Positions 1 to 10,031 are shown, counted from the first letter of the stretch. The stretch: DNA of 64,000 nucleotides from Chitinibacter fontanus (GCF_013423785.1 NZ_CP058952.1:2321665-2385664), one strand, 5' to 3'. The notes: generated by a model not told the origin, from the sequence alone. Numbers and translations: made by a program.

Positions 1-867
1 AAAAATCCGCACTGGATCTATCCCGGTGACGTAATTGTACTCGGTAATTGCAATGGCAAGCCTTGTTTGCGTCTACTGAAAAATGCCAAAGCGGATGGAC
101 GGGGCGGTAACGGTAAGTTAAGCCCGCGGGTTCGTATTAGTAGCCTAGAAGGTGATGCTACGCCAAGTATTGCAATGACGTCGATTGAGCCTTTCCTTTA
201 CAAGCCTTTGATTATGGATATGGCTAGCTTTAAAGCGGCACCACGCATTGCAGCCGGTCCAGATGATCGAGTGATGTATACCACCAATGATCAAATCTAT
301 GCGGTTGGTTTGACTGATATTGAGGCAGGTGAAACCTACCAAGTATTCCGTCAGGGTAAAGAAATTATGAACCCGGACAACCCAAAAGAGTCATTAGGTA
401 TGGAAGTGATTTACTTGGGCGATGTGGTGGTGCGTAAAGTTGGAGACGTGCAAACATTGCAGGTGGCTACATCATTCCGCGAGATCCAAATTGGCGATCG
501 CATGGTTAAATCGCCAGAAAAAACTTTCCTCAACTATGCTCCTCACCTGCCGCAACAGGCGATCGAAGGGAAAGTCGCCTCGACGTATGGTGGTGTAAGT
601 GACGTAGGCTCTTTGATGACGGTCGTGATCAATAAAGGTGCGCTCGATGGTGTGGATGTCGGTACTGTGTTCTTTACCTATAAAGCGCCGCGAATGGTTA
701 AAAAAGAAGAGAAGTCAGAGCCAGATCGCATGACTCCGCCAATCAAAAACGCAAACTTGTTTATTTATCGTGTATTCCCGAATATTTCATACGGCTTGGT
801 GTTAGATAGCACGATGCCAGTGAATACGGGGGATCTAGTCAACGCACAAGCGGCAGCAACGGAGTAA
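1..867 (+). CDS. LysM-domain envelope protein, 5'-truncated by window edge
   Basis: The frame is open from base 1, so the start lies outside the window; 288 codons are visible, ending TAA at 865-867. The first residues read NPHWIYPGDVIVL, the typical end of a LysM peptidoglycan-binding repeat. The rest (about 270 residues) has no motif I can name; it is rich in beta-type segments and has a Lys/Glu-rich stretch (KKEEKSEPDRM) near residue 240. LysM proteins of this kind sit just upstream of dprA in Neisseriales and related betaproteobacteria (family knowledge). The dprA start follows the stop by 3 bases, so the two are probably co-transcribed. A role at the cell wall is inferred from LysM only. 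Confidence 0.8.
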   Translation, partial: KNPHWIYPGDVIVLGNCNGKPCLRLLKNAKADGRGGNGKLSPRVRISSLEGDATPSIAMTSIEPFLYKPLIMDMASFKAAPRIAAGPDDRVMYTTNDQIYAVGLTDIEAGETYQVFRQGKEIMNPDNPKESLGMEVIYLGDVVVRKVGDVQTLQVATSFREIQIGDRMVKSPEKTFLNYAPHLPQQAIEGKVASTYGGVSDVGSLMTVVINKGALDGVDVGTVFFTYKAPRMVKKEEKSEPDRMTPPIKNANLFIYRVFPNISYGLVLDSTMPVNTGDLVNAQAAATE

Positions 868-870
868 TCC

Positions 871-1998
871 TTGCTGGATATGGATGAGTTGATCCCGTGG
901 TTACGCCTGAGCTTAGTCAATGGCTTAGGCCCGCGGGGACAGATCCAGTTATTGCGGGCTCTTGGGGAGCCCGCTGCTATTTTGGCGGCACCATTGGATG
1001 TTTTGGTGCAATACGTGCCACGGCCGCTTGCGGTTGAAATCCACGCCAATCAGCAGCGTGATCTGCCACAACTAAGTGCTGCAATCGAATGGGTAAAGCG
1101 AACTGATTGTGCCATTTTGACTCTGGCGGATGACCGTTATCCCAAGAAACTACTTGATCTGCCCGATGCTCCCCCATTGCTGTATGCCATGGGGAATCTA
1201 GCTTTGTTGGATCGGCCAGCAATTAGCATCGTTGGAAGTCGTAATGCCAGTGCACAGGGCATACAAAACGCGGAAGCTTTTGCGCAGCATTTATCTTTAC
1301 ACGCGATCACCATTATTAGTGGTTTAGCTAGTGGTATAGATGCGGCTGCGCATCGTGGCGGTTTGGCAAATACAGGCTCAAGTATCGCGATTGTTGGAAC
1401 GGGCTTAGATCGAGTGTACCCAGCTACAAATCGCACGCTGGCACATGAATTGGCTAATAATGGTTTGATTCTGTCTGAATTAGCTTTAGGTTCTCCGCCC
1501 AAAGCTGAGCATTTTCCACGGCGTAATCGAATGATTGCAGCATTGGGTCTGGGTTGTTTGGTGGTTGAAGCTGCTTTGGGGAGTGGGTCATTAATAACCG
1601 CTCGTCAGGCGGTTGAGTTGGGGCGCGAAGTGTTTGCTATTCCGGGCTCGATTCATTCTCCTCTGGCAAAAGGATGTCATCATTTGATTAAGAATGGTGC
1701 CAAATTGGTTGAGTCTGGGGCCGATATTTTTGATGAACTTGCCGCACCACTGAGTCTGTTTTCACTCCCTAATCTAACCAAAAAACCAGCCCATTCTGAA
1801 GTAGTAGAAAATCATTCCAATGACCCTGTCTTGAGCAAAATGGGCTGGGATCCAATCAATTTTGACGCATTGATTGAGCTAACTGGCTTGACTAGCGAGG
1901 CGCTGTGCGCGATTCTGTTGGGTTTGGAATTAGAAGGGCAGTTGTCTTGCTTGCCGGGTAATCGTTACCAAAGGCTCGCAGGGGCTGTGAGAAGCTGA
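871..1998 (+). CDS. dprA: DNA-processing protein DprA
   Basis: DprA binds incoming single-stranded DNA during natural transformation and loads RecA onto it in the cytoplasm. The 375-residue protein shows the DprA Rossmann core: SIVGSRNAS near 119-127, GLASGIDAAAHRG at 151-163, GTGLDRVYPATNR at 176-188 and RRNRMIAALG near 217-226. The C-terminus (about 305-370) fits the winged-helix domain of longer DprA proteins. The start is uncertain: TTG at 871 has GGAG six bases upstream (861-864), while ATG at 880 would drop three residues and lies further from that site. Smg starts 2 bases after the stop, giving the common dprA-smg-topA order. Confidence 0.95.
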   Translation: MLDMDELIPWLRLSLVNGLGPRGQIQLLRALGEPAAILAAPLDVLVQYVPRPLAVEIHANQQRDLPQLSAAIEWVKRTDCAILTLADDRYPKKLLDLPDAPPLLYAMGNLALLDRPAISIVGSRNASAQGIQNAEAFAQHLSLHAITIISGLASGIDAAAHRGGLANTGSSIAIVGTGLDRVYPATNRTLAHELANNGLILSELALGSPPKAEHFPRRNRMIAALGLGCLVVEAALGSGSLITARQAVELGREVFAIPGSIHSPLAKGCHHLIKNGAKLVESGADIFDELAAPLSLFSLPNLTKKPAHSEVVENHSNDPVLSKMGWDPINFDALIELTGLTSEALCAILLGLELEGQLSCLPGNRYQRLAGAVRS

Positions 1999-2000
1999 TT

Positions 2001-2459
2001 ATGCTAGAAGTGCTGGCCTACCTTTTTGAGCAGTTTTACAACGCCGATGGCCTGCCGGATGTGTCGCAATTGGCAAAAAAACTGTCGTTGGCCGGATTCG
2101 AAGGCGAAGATATTCATGATGCGCTAGCGTGGCTGGGTGAATTAAAACAGATTGATGTCACGCCTTATCGTGCGTTGGATTCACACTCAGGTGTATTGCG
2201 TAGTTTGCAACCGATGGAGCTGGCCCGATTTAGCGATGAAGCCGCCCAATTTTTGTTTTCACTTGATGCAGCCAAAATTTTGACTGCCGGTGAACGTGAA
2301 TTGGTGCTCGATCGAGTTTGGCGTGAGCCTGAGGGCGAGGTGAGTGCCGAGCGAATTAAACTGATTGTATTGATGGTGATTTGGCAAAAGCGTGACGCAT
2401 TGTCTAATCTCCTGATCGAAGACCTCCTCTTTGGCCGTGATGGTGCTGCGCTGCATTAA
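2001..2459 (+). CDS. smg: Smg family protein (DUF494)
   Basis: A 152-residue acidic protein beginning MLEVLAYLFEQF, the characteristic Smg/DUF494 N-terminus, with the family's usual length. Its biochemical function is unknown. It sits between dprA and topA, the conserved location of smg in gamma- and betaproteobacteria, where links to DNA uptake or topology have been suggested only from position. ATG at 2001 is 2 bases after the dprA stop, so translation is probably coupled. No membrane segment or signal peptide is visible. Confidence 0.92.
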   Translation: MLEVLAYLFEQFYNADGLPDVSQLAKKLSLAGFEGEDIHDALAWLGELKQIDVTPYRALDSHSGVLRSLQPMELARFSDEAAQFLFSLDAAKILTAGERELVLDRVWREPEGEVSAERIKLIVLMVIWQKRDALSNLLIEDLLFGRDGAALH

Positions 2460-2522
2460 TTTAAAGCGCCACCATTGGGCACAAAGACCATTAAAACTAT
2501 TGAATCTAAATAACGGGGAACC

Positions 2523-4817
2523 ATGCCCGCAAATCTCTTAATCGTAGAGTCGCCGTCGAAGGCGAAGACGCTGCAAAAATACTTAGGCAAAGATTTCCAG
2601 ATCTTGGCTTCCTACGGTCACGTGCGCGGTTTAGTCCGTAAAAATGGTTCGGTTGATCCTGAAAATGACTTCAAAATGAAGTATCAGGTGATCGACAAGA
2701 ATAAAAAGCACGTCGATGCGATTTGCGATGCCGTTGAGCAGGCGGATAACGTTTACCTTGCATCCGATCCGGACCGCGAAGGTGAAGCAATTTCTTGGCA
2801 TATTCTGGAAATCCTAAAAGCTAAAAAACTGCTGAAACCAGAAAAGCAGTTTAAACGCGTGGTGTTCCACGAGATTACCGAGTCGGCGGTACTCAATGCG
2901 GTCGCCAATCCACGTGATTTGGATTTCAATCTGGTCAATGCGCAGCAAGCACGCAGCGCGCTCGATTATCTGGTTGGTTTCAATCTGTCGCCGCTACTGT
3001 GGCGCAAAGTGCGTACCGGCTTGTCGGCTGGTCGCGTACAAAGCCCGGCGCTGCGCCTGATTTGTGAGCGCGAGAACGAAATCCGCGCGTTTAATGCGCA
3101 AGAATATTGGACGATTCATCTCGATACCAAAAAAGGCCGTAGCAAAGTGGCTGCCAAGCTCACCACTTGGCAAGGTAAAAAACTCGACCAGTTTGATATT
3201 CCGAATGAAGCTGAGCAAACCACGATTCTGAATGGCTTGGCAGGCAAAGATGCCGTTGTACATGCGGTTGAGAAGAAAAAGAAATCGCGTAGCCCAACTG
3301 CGCCATTTACAACTTCGACATTGCAACAGGAATCGGTGCGTAAACTAGGCTTTACCACCGATCGTGCGATGCGCACGGCGCAATCGCTGTACGAAGGGGT
3401 GAATCTAGGCGGTGAAACCGTCGGTTTGATCACCTATATGCGTACCGACTCGGTGGCCTTGTCGAACGATGCGCTGGCCGAGATTCGCGACTATATTTCG
3501 GCGAATTTTGATAAAGAATATCTGCCTAACGCGCCGATTACCTACAAAAATAAAGCCAAAAACGCGCAAGAAGCCCACGAGGCGATTCGCCCGACCTCTA
3601 TCTTGCGCACGCCAGAATCGGTCAAAACATTTCTGTCGCCTGAGCAATTTAAGCTCTACCAAATGATCTGGAAACGTACGCTGTCGTGCCAGATGACACC
3701 CGCTAAGTTTGATACCGTGGCGGTTGATATTGCGGTGGGGACGGCAGAAAACCTGTTCCGCGCCACTGGCCAGACCTTGGTATTCCCAGGCTTTATCGCC
3801 GTTTATCAGGAAGACGCAGATGACGTCGAGGATGATGAAGACGAAGCGCGTCTGCCGGTCTTGACTGAAGGCGATGTGCTGCCGGTCGAAAAGATCTTCG
3901 GTGAGCAGCATTTCACGCAACCACCTCCGCGCTTTACTGAGGCGAGCTTGGTCAAATCGCTCGAAGAATTCGGCATTGGCCGCCCTTCAACGTATGCATC
4001 GATTATTTATACGCTGAAAGATCGCGAATATGTGATCTTGGACAAAAAGCGCTTCACGCCGACCGATACTGGCGAAGTGGTGAATAAATTCCTCACCGAG
4101 CACTTCACGCAATACGTGGATTACAACTTCACCGCCAAGTTGGAAGACAAGCTCGACGAGATCTCGACTGGCTCGCGTGAGTGGGTGCCGGTACTGGACG
4201 AGTTCTGGAAGAAATTCCATAAGCAGTGTGAAGAAAAGCAGGCTTTATCGCGTGCCGAAGTAACGCACGAAGCGATGGATGAAGATTGCCCGAAATGTGG
4301 CAAGCATAAACTTTCGATTCGTTTGGGTCGTCGTGGGCGTTTTATTAGCTGTAGCTCGTACCCTGAGTGTGATTACACGCGCAATATTGGCGATGATCCG
4401 AACGCTGCGCCGCTCGAGCCCGAAGTGGTGCCCGATCGTACTTGCCCGAAATGTGAATCAGCCTTGCACATTAAGGTGGGGCGTTATGGTAAGTTTATTG
4501 GCTGTTCCAATTATCCGAAGTGCAAGCATATCGAGCCATTGGAAAAACCCAAAGACACCGGTATCGAATGTCCGGAATGCCATAAAGGTAGCCTGATCGA
4601 GCGTAAGAGCCGCTATGGCAAAATGTTCTATTCGTGCAATACCTATCCGGATTGCAAATATGCAACGTGGAATCCGCCAGTGGCGGAGGCTTGCCCGCAA
4701 TGTAAATGGCCGATTATGACGATCAAAGTGACTAAGCGTCGCGGTACTGAAAAGGTATGCCCACAAAAAGAGTGCGGTTACAGCGAAGTGCTGATTCCAC
4801 CGCCAGCAAAAGAATAA
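2523..4817 (+). CDS. topA: DNA topoisomerase I (type IA)
   Basis: Relaxes negatively supercoiled DNA through a transient 5'-phosphotyrosine. The 764-residue protein starts with the Toprim motif IVESPSKAKT (about 6-15). It has the acidic metal site DPDREGE near 80-86 and the active-site tyrosine in ITYMRTDSV near 300. The C-terminus (about 585-760) carries four cysteine zinc ribbons, beginning CPKCGKHKL, CPKCESALH, CPECHKGSL and CPQCKWPIM; in the last one the distal pair reads CPQKEC. A possible ribosome site (GGGGAA) lies just before ATG 2523. A strong inverted repeat follows the stop, so topA probably ends the dprA-smg-topA unit. Confidence 0.98.
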   Translation: MPANLLIVESPSKAKTLQKYLGKDFQILASYGHVRGLVRKNGSVDPENDFKMKYQVIDKNKKHVDAICDAVEQADNVYLASDPDREGEAISWHILEILKAKKLLKPEKQFKRVVFHEITESAVLNAVANPRDLDFNLVNAQQARSALDYLVGFNLSPLLWRKVRTGLSAGRVQSPALRLICERENEIRAFNAQEYWTIHLDTKKGRSKVAAKLTTWQGKKLDQFDIPNEAEQTTILNGLAGKDAVVHAVEKKKKSRSPTAPFTTSTLQQESVRKLGFTTDRAMRTAQSLYEGVNLGGETVGLITYMRTDSVALSNDALAEIRDYISANFDKEYLPNAPITYKNKAKNAQEAHEAIRPTSILRTPESVKTFLSPEQFKLYQMIWKRTLSCQMTPAKFDTVAVDIAVGTAENLFRATGQTLVFPGFIAVYQEDADDVEDDEDEARLPVLTEGDVLPVEKIFGEQHFTQPPPRFTEASLVKSLEEFGIGRPSTYASIIYTLKDREYVILDKKRFTPTDTGEVVNKFLTEHFTQYVDYNFTAKLEDKLDEISTGSREWVPVLDEFWKKFHKQCEEKQALSRAEVTHEAMDEDCPKCGKHKLSIRLGRRGRFISCSSYPECDYTRNIGDDPNAAPLEPEVVPDRTCPKCESALHIKVGRYGKFIGCSNYPKCKHIEPLEKPKDTGIECPECHKGSLIERKSRYGKMFYSCNTYPDCKYATWNPPVAEACPQCKWPIMTIKVTKRRGTEKVCPQKECGYSEVLIPPPAKE

Positions 4818-4830
4818 AATGTTTTGACCA

Positions 4831-4864
4831 GTAAAACGGGAATTCGAATGAATTCCCGTTTTAC
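4831..4864 (+). terminator. Hairpin terminator after topA
   Basis: Perfect 15-bp inverted repeat, GTAAAACGGGAATTC at 4831-4845 and its complement at 4850-4864, with a GAAT loop. The run of T lies inside the 3' arm rather than after it, so it may act by structure or as a weak intrinsic terminator. It sits 13 bases after the topA stop. Confidence 0.7.
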
Positions 4865-4912
4865 GTTTGCATTAAGCGAAAACTGACCAAATTTTGACTC
4901 GAGGGTTTCTTC

Positions 4913-7525
4913 TTGTTGTCTGATTCAATTGCTTTTTCTGGTTTGGCCAGCTCTGAACAGCAAGCGCTGGGTACCTACCATACCTATTTCAACGCATTTG
5001 ATAATGTGGTGAGCATTCTTGCGCATCCGGATAACCCTGAGTACCTAGTCGAAATGCTGCAAGTGCTGGGCATTGCTTCGCGCAGTAGTATGACTGGTTT
5101 GTATTTAAACGATGAGCAAGGACGATCGGCAAAATTAGTGGCCGCATGGCGAGATGCCGATTTCCATTTGCTGGAATATACCCCCACCCCGTTTTTGTCA
5201 CTGGATTATGACCAGTATTCCCTACTGGCAGATACCCTTGCTGTGGGTATGGTATTGAATAAATCACTGCTGGAATTGCCGTTAGCCGAGCAGATGTTGC
5301 TGGCTCAGGTGGGGATACGGCAGTTGCTGTGTATTCCACTGCTGCAACGCGGTGAGTTATTCGGGTTTTTGGCCTTTTTGAATGATGATGATAGTCGTGC
5401 GCGCGATTCGATTGAGCTGCGTTTGCTGGCTATGCTGTCTAATCATGTAGCGCAATCACTGGGTAAAGCCAAGCTAGAAGCTGAAGCCATGGCCAATCAG
5501 CAGCGCCTGCGTGCGTTGGTCGGCGCAACTCAGGATATGGTGTTTGAACTGGATGAACATGGTGTGATTCGTCATGTCTGGTCGGGTCATCCTGCCTTGC
5601 CGGCCGCCGAAACCTTGCTAGATCGGCCAATGGCCGCTGTTTTGCCATATGAATTGGCGCATGAATTGATTCGTTACCTACCCAGTATTTTGTCAGGGCA
5701 GGTGAGCAAGCAATTTAATTGCGTGCTCTCCCAGCTCGATATTTGCCTGCTGGTACGAGTTCAGCCCTTAGGTGATGAGCAAAAGCGCAGTGCCGTGGTG
5801 TTGTTGCAGGATGTTTCGGCTTTGATGCATGATGCCGCGCGCAAGAAAACCATGCTCGAAACCCTGAATTTGCTTGAAGAGGCGATCGTTGATTTATTGC
5901 CAAACGGTAGTTTGATCGAGGCCACCGGCGCATGGGCACAGTTGCGTGGTATTGAGCCGCGGTCGATGACGCAAGATTTAGGCCGCTCACTTTGTTCTTG
6001 GGTATTTCCAGAGGATTTATCCCGTGTTACCCAGTTGATCGAGAAACAACTCAAATCCAAAACCGCGACCAGCGAGCGTTTTCGCTTTTTGCGTGCGGAT
6101 GGCGATTTTATCTGGGTTGAGCTGCGCCTGATTACTCATTTTGGCCCTGATGAGCGAGCGACGGCATTGCGTGGCGTGCTCCGTGATGTCACGGTGGCGC
6201 ATTTAAATGAGCAAAACATCACGCATATGGCGCTCTACGATGGCTTAACGCATCTGCCAAATCGTTTGTTGCTGGATAACGAGATTCATCGTGCTATCGA
6301 TGAGGCCGCGCGTGAGCATCGCAAAGTGGGGCTGGGCTTTGTCGATTTGGATCATTTTAAACAAATCAACGATGCCTTTGGCCATAAAACCGGCGATGAT
6401 TTGCTGGTGCTTCTCTCGCAACGCTTACGCGATGCCTTGCCAGAAAATGCCCTACTGGCGCGCTGGGGCGGTGATGAGTTTGTGGCGCTGGTCCCCGATG
6501 TTGAAAGCCAAAAGCAGTTGGCGGGGATTGCCGAGCAGCTGCGTTTGGCTGCTCGCCAGAGCATGATCATCAATGGTATGGAAACCCAGCCGACCATTTC
6601 GGTTGGCTTTGCCATTTACCCTGATAACGCAGAAAGTGGCGAGGAGCTACTCTCCGCGGCTGACCATACGATGTACCACGCCAAGCATGCAGGGCGTAAT
6701 AGCGTGTGTTTCTACAGCGATATTGTCCATCTCAAGGCGCTGGGTCGTGAGCATGTTGCGATTCAATCGCGGCTTTCGAGCGCGATCCGGCATGGCGGGC
6801 TGCAAGTTTTTTATCAGCCGATCGTAAATGCCCGCACTGGCGAGATTATTGCAGTTGAAGCATTGGCACGTTGGATGGACGATAAGAGTGGTTGGATCAG
6901 CCCTGAGTTGTTTATTCCAATGGCTGAGAAAGTCGGCCTGATTCAGGAATTATCCGAGCAGATCATGCTGCAATCGTTTGCCAAATTGCGCGACTGGCGC
7001 GATTCGGGCCTAAGCCAAAAGCTGATGATTAATGTCTCGCGTAGCCAGTTGTATCTGCCCACTTTTGTTACCAGCTTGGTGGAGCGCCTCAGTCAATTTA
7101 AATTGCGCCCCAGTGATGTGATCGTTGAAGTCACTGAAAGCGTGGCATTGACCGATTATGCGCGGCAAATGCGCCATTTACGCCAGCTTAGCGATGCGGG
7201 TTTCGTGCTGGCGATTGATGATTTTGGCACCGGCTACTCATCGCTATCCCAGCTACATGAAATGCCGGCCAAAATGCTCAAAGTCGATGTGTCATTCTCG
7301 CAGCGACTCCACACTGATGAGGGGCGGCGGGTGATGCAAGCCATTGCGCAAATGGCGCAAGGATTGCAGCTGGATCTGGTGATTGAAGGCGTTGAAAGTC
7401 TGGAAACCGTCCGCTTTTTGCAAGGCTTGGGCGTGAATTATATGCAAGGCTTCTATTTCAGCCAGCCAGTTCCTTGCGGGGTGGCTGAGCTGTGGATGCG
7501 TCTGGGGCTTACCGGAAAACTATAA
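4913..7525 (+). CDS. GAF-PAS-PAS-GGDEF-EAL cyclic-di-GMP enzyme
   Basis: An 870-residue soluble signalling protein. About 20-180 looks like a GAF sensor and about 190-300 like a PAS domain. A second PAS/PAC region lies around 310-430 (FRFLRADGDFIWVELRL). The GGDEF domain has an intact WGGDEF near 518-523 and the EAL domain an intact EALARW near 647-652, plus DDFGTGYSSL. Both diguanylate cyclase and phosphodiesterase activities are therefore plausible. The RxxD product-inhibition site expected just before GGDEF is absent (ENALLARW there). No membrane segment is seen. The start is TTG at 4913 or the adjacent TTG at 4916, with GAGGG at 4901-4905. What it senses is unknown. Confidence 0.9.
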   Translation: MLSDSIAFSGLASSEQQALGTYHTYFNAFDNVVSILAHPDNPEYLVEMLQVLGIASRSSMTGLYLNDEQGRSAKLVAAWRDADFHLLEYTPTPFLSLDYDQYSLLADTLAVGMVLNKSLLELPLAEQMLLAQVGIRQLLCIPLLQRGELFGFLAFLNDDDSRARDSIELRLLAMLSNHVAQSLGKAKLEAEAMANQQRLRALVGATQDMVFELDEHGVIRHVWSGHPALPAAETLLDRPMAAVLPYELAHELIRYLPSILSGQVSKQFNCVLSQLDICLLVRVQPLGDEQKRSAVVLLQDVSALMHDAARKKTMLETLNLLEEAIVDLLPNGSLIEATGAWAQLRGIEPRSMTQDLGRSLCSWVFPEDLSRVTQLIEKQLKSKTATSERFRFLRADGDFIWVELRLITHFGPDERATALRGVLRDVTVAHLNEQNITHMALYDGLTHLPNRLLLDNEIHRAIDEAAREHRKVGLGFVDLDHFKQINDAFGHKTGDDLLVLLSQRLRDALPENALLARWGGDEFVALVPDVESQKQLAGIAEQLRLAARQSMIINGMETQPTISVGFAIYPDNAESGEELLSAADHTMYHAKHAGRNSVCFYSDIVHLKALGREHVAIQSRLSSAIRHGGLQVFYQPIVNARTGEIIAVEALARWMDDKSGWISPELFIPMAEKVGLIQELSEQIMLQSFAKLRDWRDSGLSQKLMINVSRSQLYLPTFVTSLVERLSQFKLRPSDVIVEVTESVALTDYARQMRHLRQLSDAGFVLAIDDFGTGYSSLSQLHEMPAKMLKVDVSFSQRLHTDEGRRVMQAIAQMAQGLQLDLVIEGVESLETVRFLQGLGVNYMQGFYFSQPVPCGVAELWMRLGLTGKL

Positions 7526-7563
7526 TGCTATTAGGGTAGGGTATCTGCTGGTAAGGTATGCAG

Positions 7564-8304
7564 TTATTTGCTTTGGTAGTTATACGGGTGGATTTTTGCC
7601 TGCCAAACTGGATCTTTGCTCAGTTGATCTACAGTTTTAACCACATATTTGCTTAGGGCGGGATTGTTAGGGCTGATCAGCACTAGCCGTTCGTAGCGAT
7701 TGCGTGGTTTGTTGGCACTGAGCAAGCCTTGAACTGTAGCAGGGTTGTTGAGCTTTAGTTCAATCCAGCTGCTGTGGGGTGCAAAGAGAAAATCGACGCG
7801 CTTTGCCTGTAGCTTTTTAAAATTCATTTCTTGGTTTGGCGCATCATCGCGCAGTATTTTTCCTGCATTAATGAGTGCTTCAAATTCCGCATAGCGATGC
7901 CCTAAAATCCCGCCTAGCGTCAGCCCTTGCAGGCTTTCCGGGGTATCAAACTGCACGCTGTGACTGCTAATAACCAAATCCGCATCCTGCATCAGCGGGC
8001 TAGTCCAAACATAGCGAGATTTACTTTCGTCCCTAAACCAGACAGGGGAAACCCAGGGTATCAAGCCCTGCCAGTTGGGCTCCTCCAGTAGTTTATCTAA
8101 TCGTTTGCGAGGCAGGATTTGCACTTCAAAGCGATACAGCCCTTTGCTATGTTCGGTGAGCGCTTTGGCCAGGTCCTGACTTAATCCTCTGCCATCGGGG
8201 TACCAGAAGGGGGGATAGTCATATTGTGAATAGATGACGATCTGCTCGCTCGCTATGGCGAACGAACTAAGTAGCATGGCCACAATGAAGGATGGCATCT
8301 GCAT
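7564..8304 (-). CDS. Periplasmic solute-binding protein (SBP_bac_3-like), orphan
   Basis: A 246-residue exported protein with a short signal peptide (MQMPSFIVAMLLSSFAIA) and the opening EQIVIYSQYDYPPFWYPDGR, typical of family-3 periplasmic binding proteins of amino-acid ABC transporters. No permease gene is adjacent. The ATPase gene upstream (8432-9190, same strand) is separated by a terminator, so I would not call them one transporter. Such orphan proteins are common in Neisseriales and often have no known ligand. GGGAG lies five bases before the chosen ATG. Confidence 0.8.
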   Translation of the reverse strand: MQMPSFIVAMLLSSFAIASEQIVIYSQYDYPPFWYPDGRGLSQDLAKALTEHSKGLYRFEVQILPRKRLDKLLEEPNWQGLIPWVSPVWFRDESKSRYVWTSPLMQDADLVISSHSVQFDTPESLQGLTLGGILGHRYAEFEALINAGKILRDDAPNQEMNFKKLQAKRVDFLFAPHSSWIELKLNNPATVQGLLSANKPRNRYERLVLISPNNPALSKYVVKTVDQLSKDPVWQAKIHPYNYQSK

Positions 8305-8381
8305 AAGGACTCCCGCAATTTTGTTTGATTTTAGTTCAAAATCAGATGGGCGCTGAATGCTTTTCGAGTGATGGGTATATT

Positions 8382-8408
8382 AAAAAAGCCAATCAAATGA
8401 TTGGCTTT
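8382..8408 (-). terminator. Intrinsic terminator for the ABC ATPase gene
   Basis: Inverted repeat AAAGCCAATCA / TGATTGGCTTT (8385-8395 and 8398-8408), followed on the minus strand by a run of six T. It lies 24 bases downstream of the minus-strand ATPase stop at 8432. Confidence 0.8.
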
Positions 8409-8431
8409 AGGGTGTATACGCTGAGGGGGTA

Positions 8432-9190
8432 TTATTGATGCATCGGGGCCAGAATCTGGCGCAAGAACTGTTGCGCCCGTTCGGTTTTTGGCGCGGTGAA
8501 GAACGCTTCTGGCGTGGTGTCTTCCAGAATTTCGCCGTGATCGAGGAAAATCACCCGATCAGCCACTTCACGCGCAAAGCCCATTTCATGCGTGACCACC
8601 ATCATGGTCATGCCCGACTCAGCTAGCGACTTCATCACCTCCAGCACTTCGCCGATCATTTCCGGGTCGAGTGCGCTGGTCGGCTCATCAAACAGCATGA
8701 CGCGAGGGTTCATCGCCAAACCACGTGCAATCGCCACCCGTTGCTGCTGGCCACCGGATAGATTACTTGGGTAAGCCTCTTTTTTATGGGCAAGGCCAAC
8801 GCGCTCGAGTAATTCGAGCGCCTTTTTATTGGCCTCTTCAACGGATTGTTTCTTGACCTGAATCGGCGCGAGCGTGATGTTATCCAGTACCGATAAATGC
8901 GGGTAAAGGTTGAAGTGCTGAAAGACAAAACCTACTTCTTCGCGCAGTTTATTGATGTCGGTTTTGGGGTTGTTCGCCTGAATACCATCGACCCAGATTT
9001 CACCGTCATTAATCGCTTCAAGCTGATTAATGGTACGAATCAGCGTGGATTTGCCCGAGCCCGACGGGCCGCACACAACAACCACTTCACCCTGCTTAAC
9101 TTCAAAATTGAGGTTTTTAAGTACATGGTGGTGGGGGCCATACCATTTATTAACTTGCTGGAAGCGGATCATGCTGGTGTTCGTATTCAT
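8432..9190 (-). CDS. Polar amino-acid ABC transporter ATP-binding protein (GlnQ/GltL type)
   Basis: The ATPase that powers uptake of polar amino acids through an inner-membrane permease. All nucleotide-binding motifs are present: Walker [10 protein letters not shown] near 41-49, Q-loop [11 protein letters not shown], signature LSGGQQQR near 144-151, Walker [12 protein letters not shown] and H-loop THEMGF. The length of 252 is standard. I chose ATG 9190 over the in-frame TTG at 9193 because AAGG lies eight bases upstream of the ATG. No permease or binding-protein gene is next to it, so the substrate cannot be told. It lies 55 bases after rsmA on the same strand and might share its transcript. 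Confidence 0.93.
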   Translation of the reverse strand: MNTNTSMIRFQQVNKWYGPHHHVLKNLNFEVKQGEVVVVCGPSGSGKSTLIRTINQLEAINDGEIWVDGIQANNPKTDINKLREEVGFVFQHFNLYPHLSVLDNITLAPIQVKKQSVEEANKKALELLERVGLAHKKEAYPSNLSGGQQQRVAIARGLAMNPRVMLFDEPTSALDPEMIGEVLEVMKSLAESGMTMMVVTHEMGFAREVADRVIFLDHGEILEDTTPEAFFTAPKTERAQQFLRQILAPMHQ

Positions 9191-9245
9191 CAATCAAGCC
9201 TTTGATTCTGCAATCTTCTGGGGGCTAAGCCTAGCGGGGAAAACC

Positions 9246-10031
9246 CTAGTTTTTCAGTGCGTTTGATAGCGCGACATATTGTGCCACGCTAACATTCTCT
9301 GGCCGCATGCTCGGCTCGATGCCGACTGCTGCCAAGACTTCATCATTGGCGATGCCTTTCAGATTATTGCGGATGGTTTTACGGCGCTGTGCAAACGCTG
9401 TTTGTACCAGATTGCGAAGATGTTCTTCGTCTTTGGCGGGGTGTGGCAACACATCATAAGGCACCATACGCACCACGGCTGAATCGACTTTGGGCGGCGG
9501 ATCGAAACTTTCTGGTGGCACATCAATGATGTGATCCATTAGGTAGCGGTATTGCAGCATGATGGACAAGCGGCCGTAATCGGTCGTGCCCGGTTCGGCC
9601 ACCATGCGATCGACCACTTCTTTTTGCAGCATAAAATGCATGTCGTAAATCACATCGCCAAAGCTGGCCAGATGGAACAGCAGCGGTGTGGAGATGTTGT
9701 AGGGCAGGTTGCCGACCAGCTTAATCCGACCACCCGGCGCAATCTCGCGCGCCAAAGCGCCAAAATCAAACATCAGCGCGTCGCAATTGTGAATCACGAG
9801 CTGCTCTGGGGTATAACGCGCCGACAAATGTGCGACGATATCGCGGTCGATTTCCACCACATGCAGTTGTGGTACGCGCGCCATCAGTGGAATGGTTAAG
9901 GCGGCTAGGCCGGGGCCAATCTCGACAATCGCGTCTTCTTTGTGTGGGTCAACGGCGTTGATAATGCTGGCGATCACGCCTTGGTCTTGCAAAAAGTTTT
10001 GGCCAAAACGTTTGCGTGGAATATGTGCCAT
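9246..10031 (-). CDS. rsmA: 16S rRNA (adenine1518/1519-N6)-dimethyltransferase RsmA
   Basis: Dimethylates two adjacent adenines in the 3' terminal helix of 16S rRNA late in small-subunit assembly, using S-adenosylmethionine. The 261-residue protein begins [14 protein letters not shown], the family hallmark. It has the SAM motif [11 protein letters not shown] near 36-46, the acidic residue after VVEID, and the catalytic NLPYNIS near 108-114. AGGA precedes the ATG by five bases. It is the last member of lptD-surA-pdxA-rsmA, a gene order shared with many proteobacteria; pdxA ends 67 bases upstream. Confidence 0.97.
   Translation of the reverse strand: MAHIPRKRFGQNFLQDQGVIASIINAVDPHKEDAIVEIGPGLAALTIPLMARVPQLHVVEIDRDIVAHLSARYTPEQLVIHNCDALMFDFGALAREIAPGGRIKLVGNLPYNISTPLLFHLASFGDVIYDMHFMLQKEVVDRMVAEPGTTDYGRLSIMLQYRYLMDHIIDVPPESFDPPPKVDSAVVRMVPYDVLPHPAKDEEHLRNLVQTAFAQRRKTIRNNLKGIANDEVLAAVGIEPSMRPENVSVAQYVALSNALKN

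Noticed and set aside
7564-9190. A single ABC transporter made of the binding protein and the ATPase
   Set aside because: No permease is present and a clear terminator separates the two genes.
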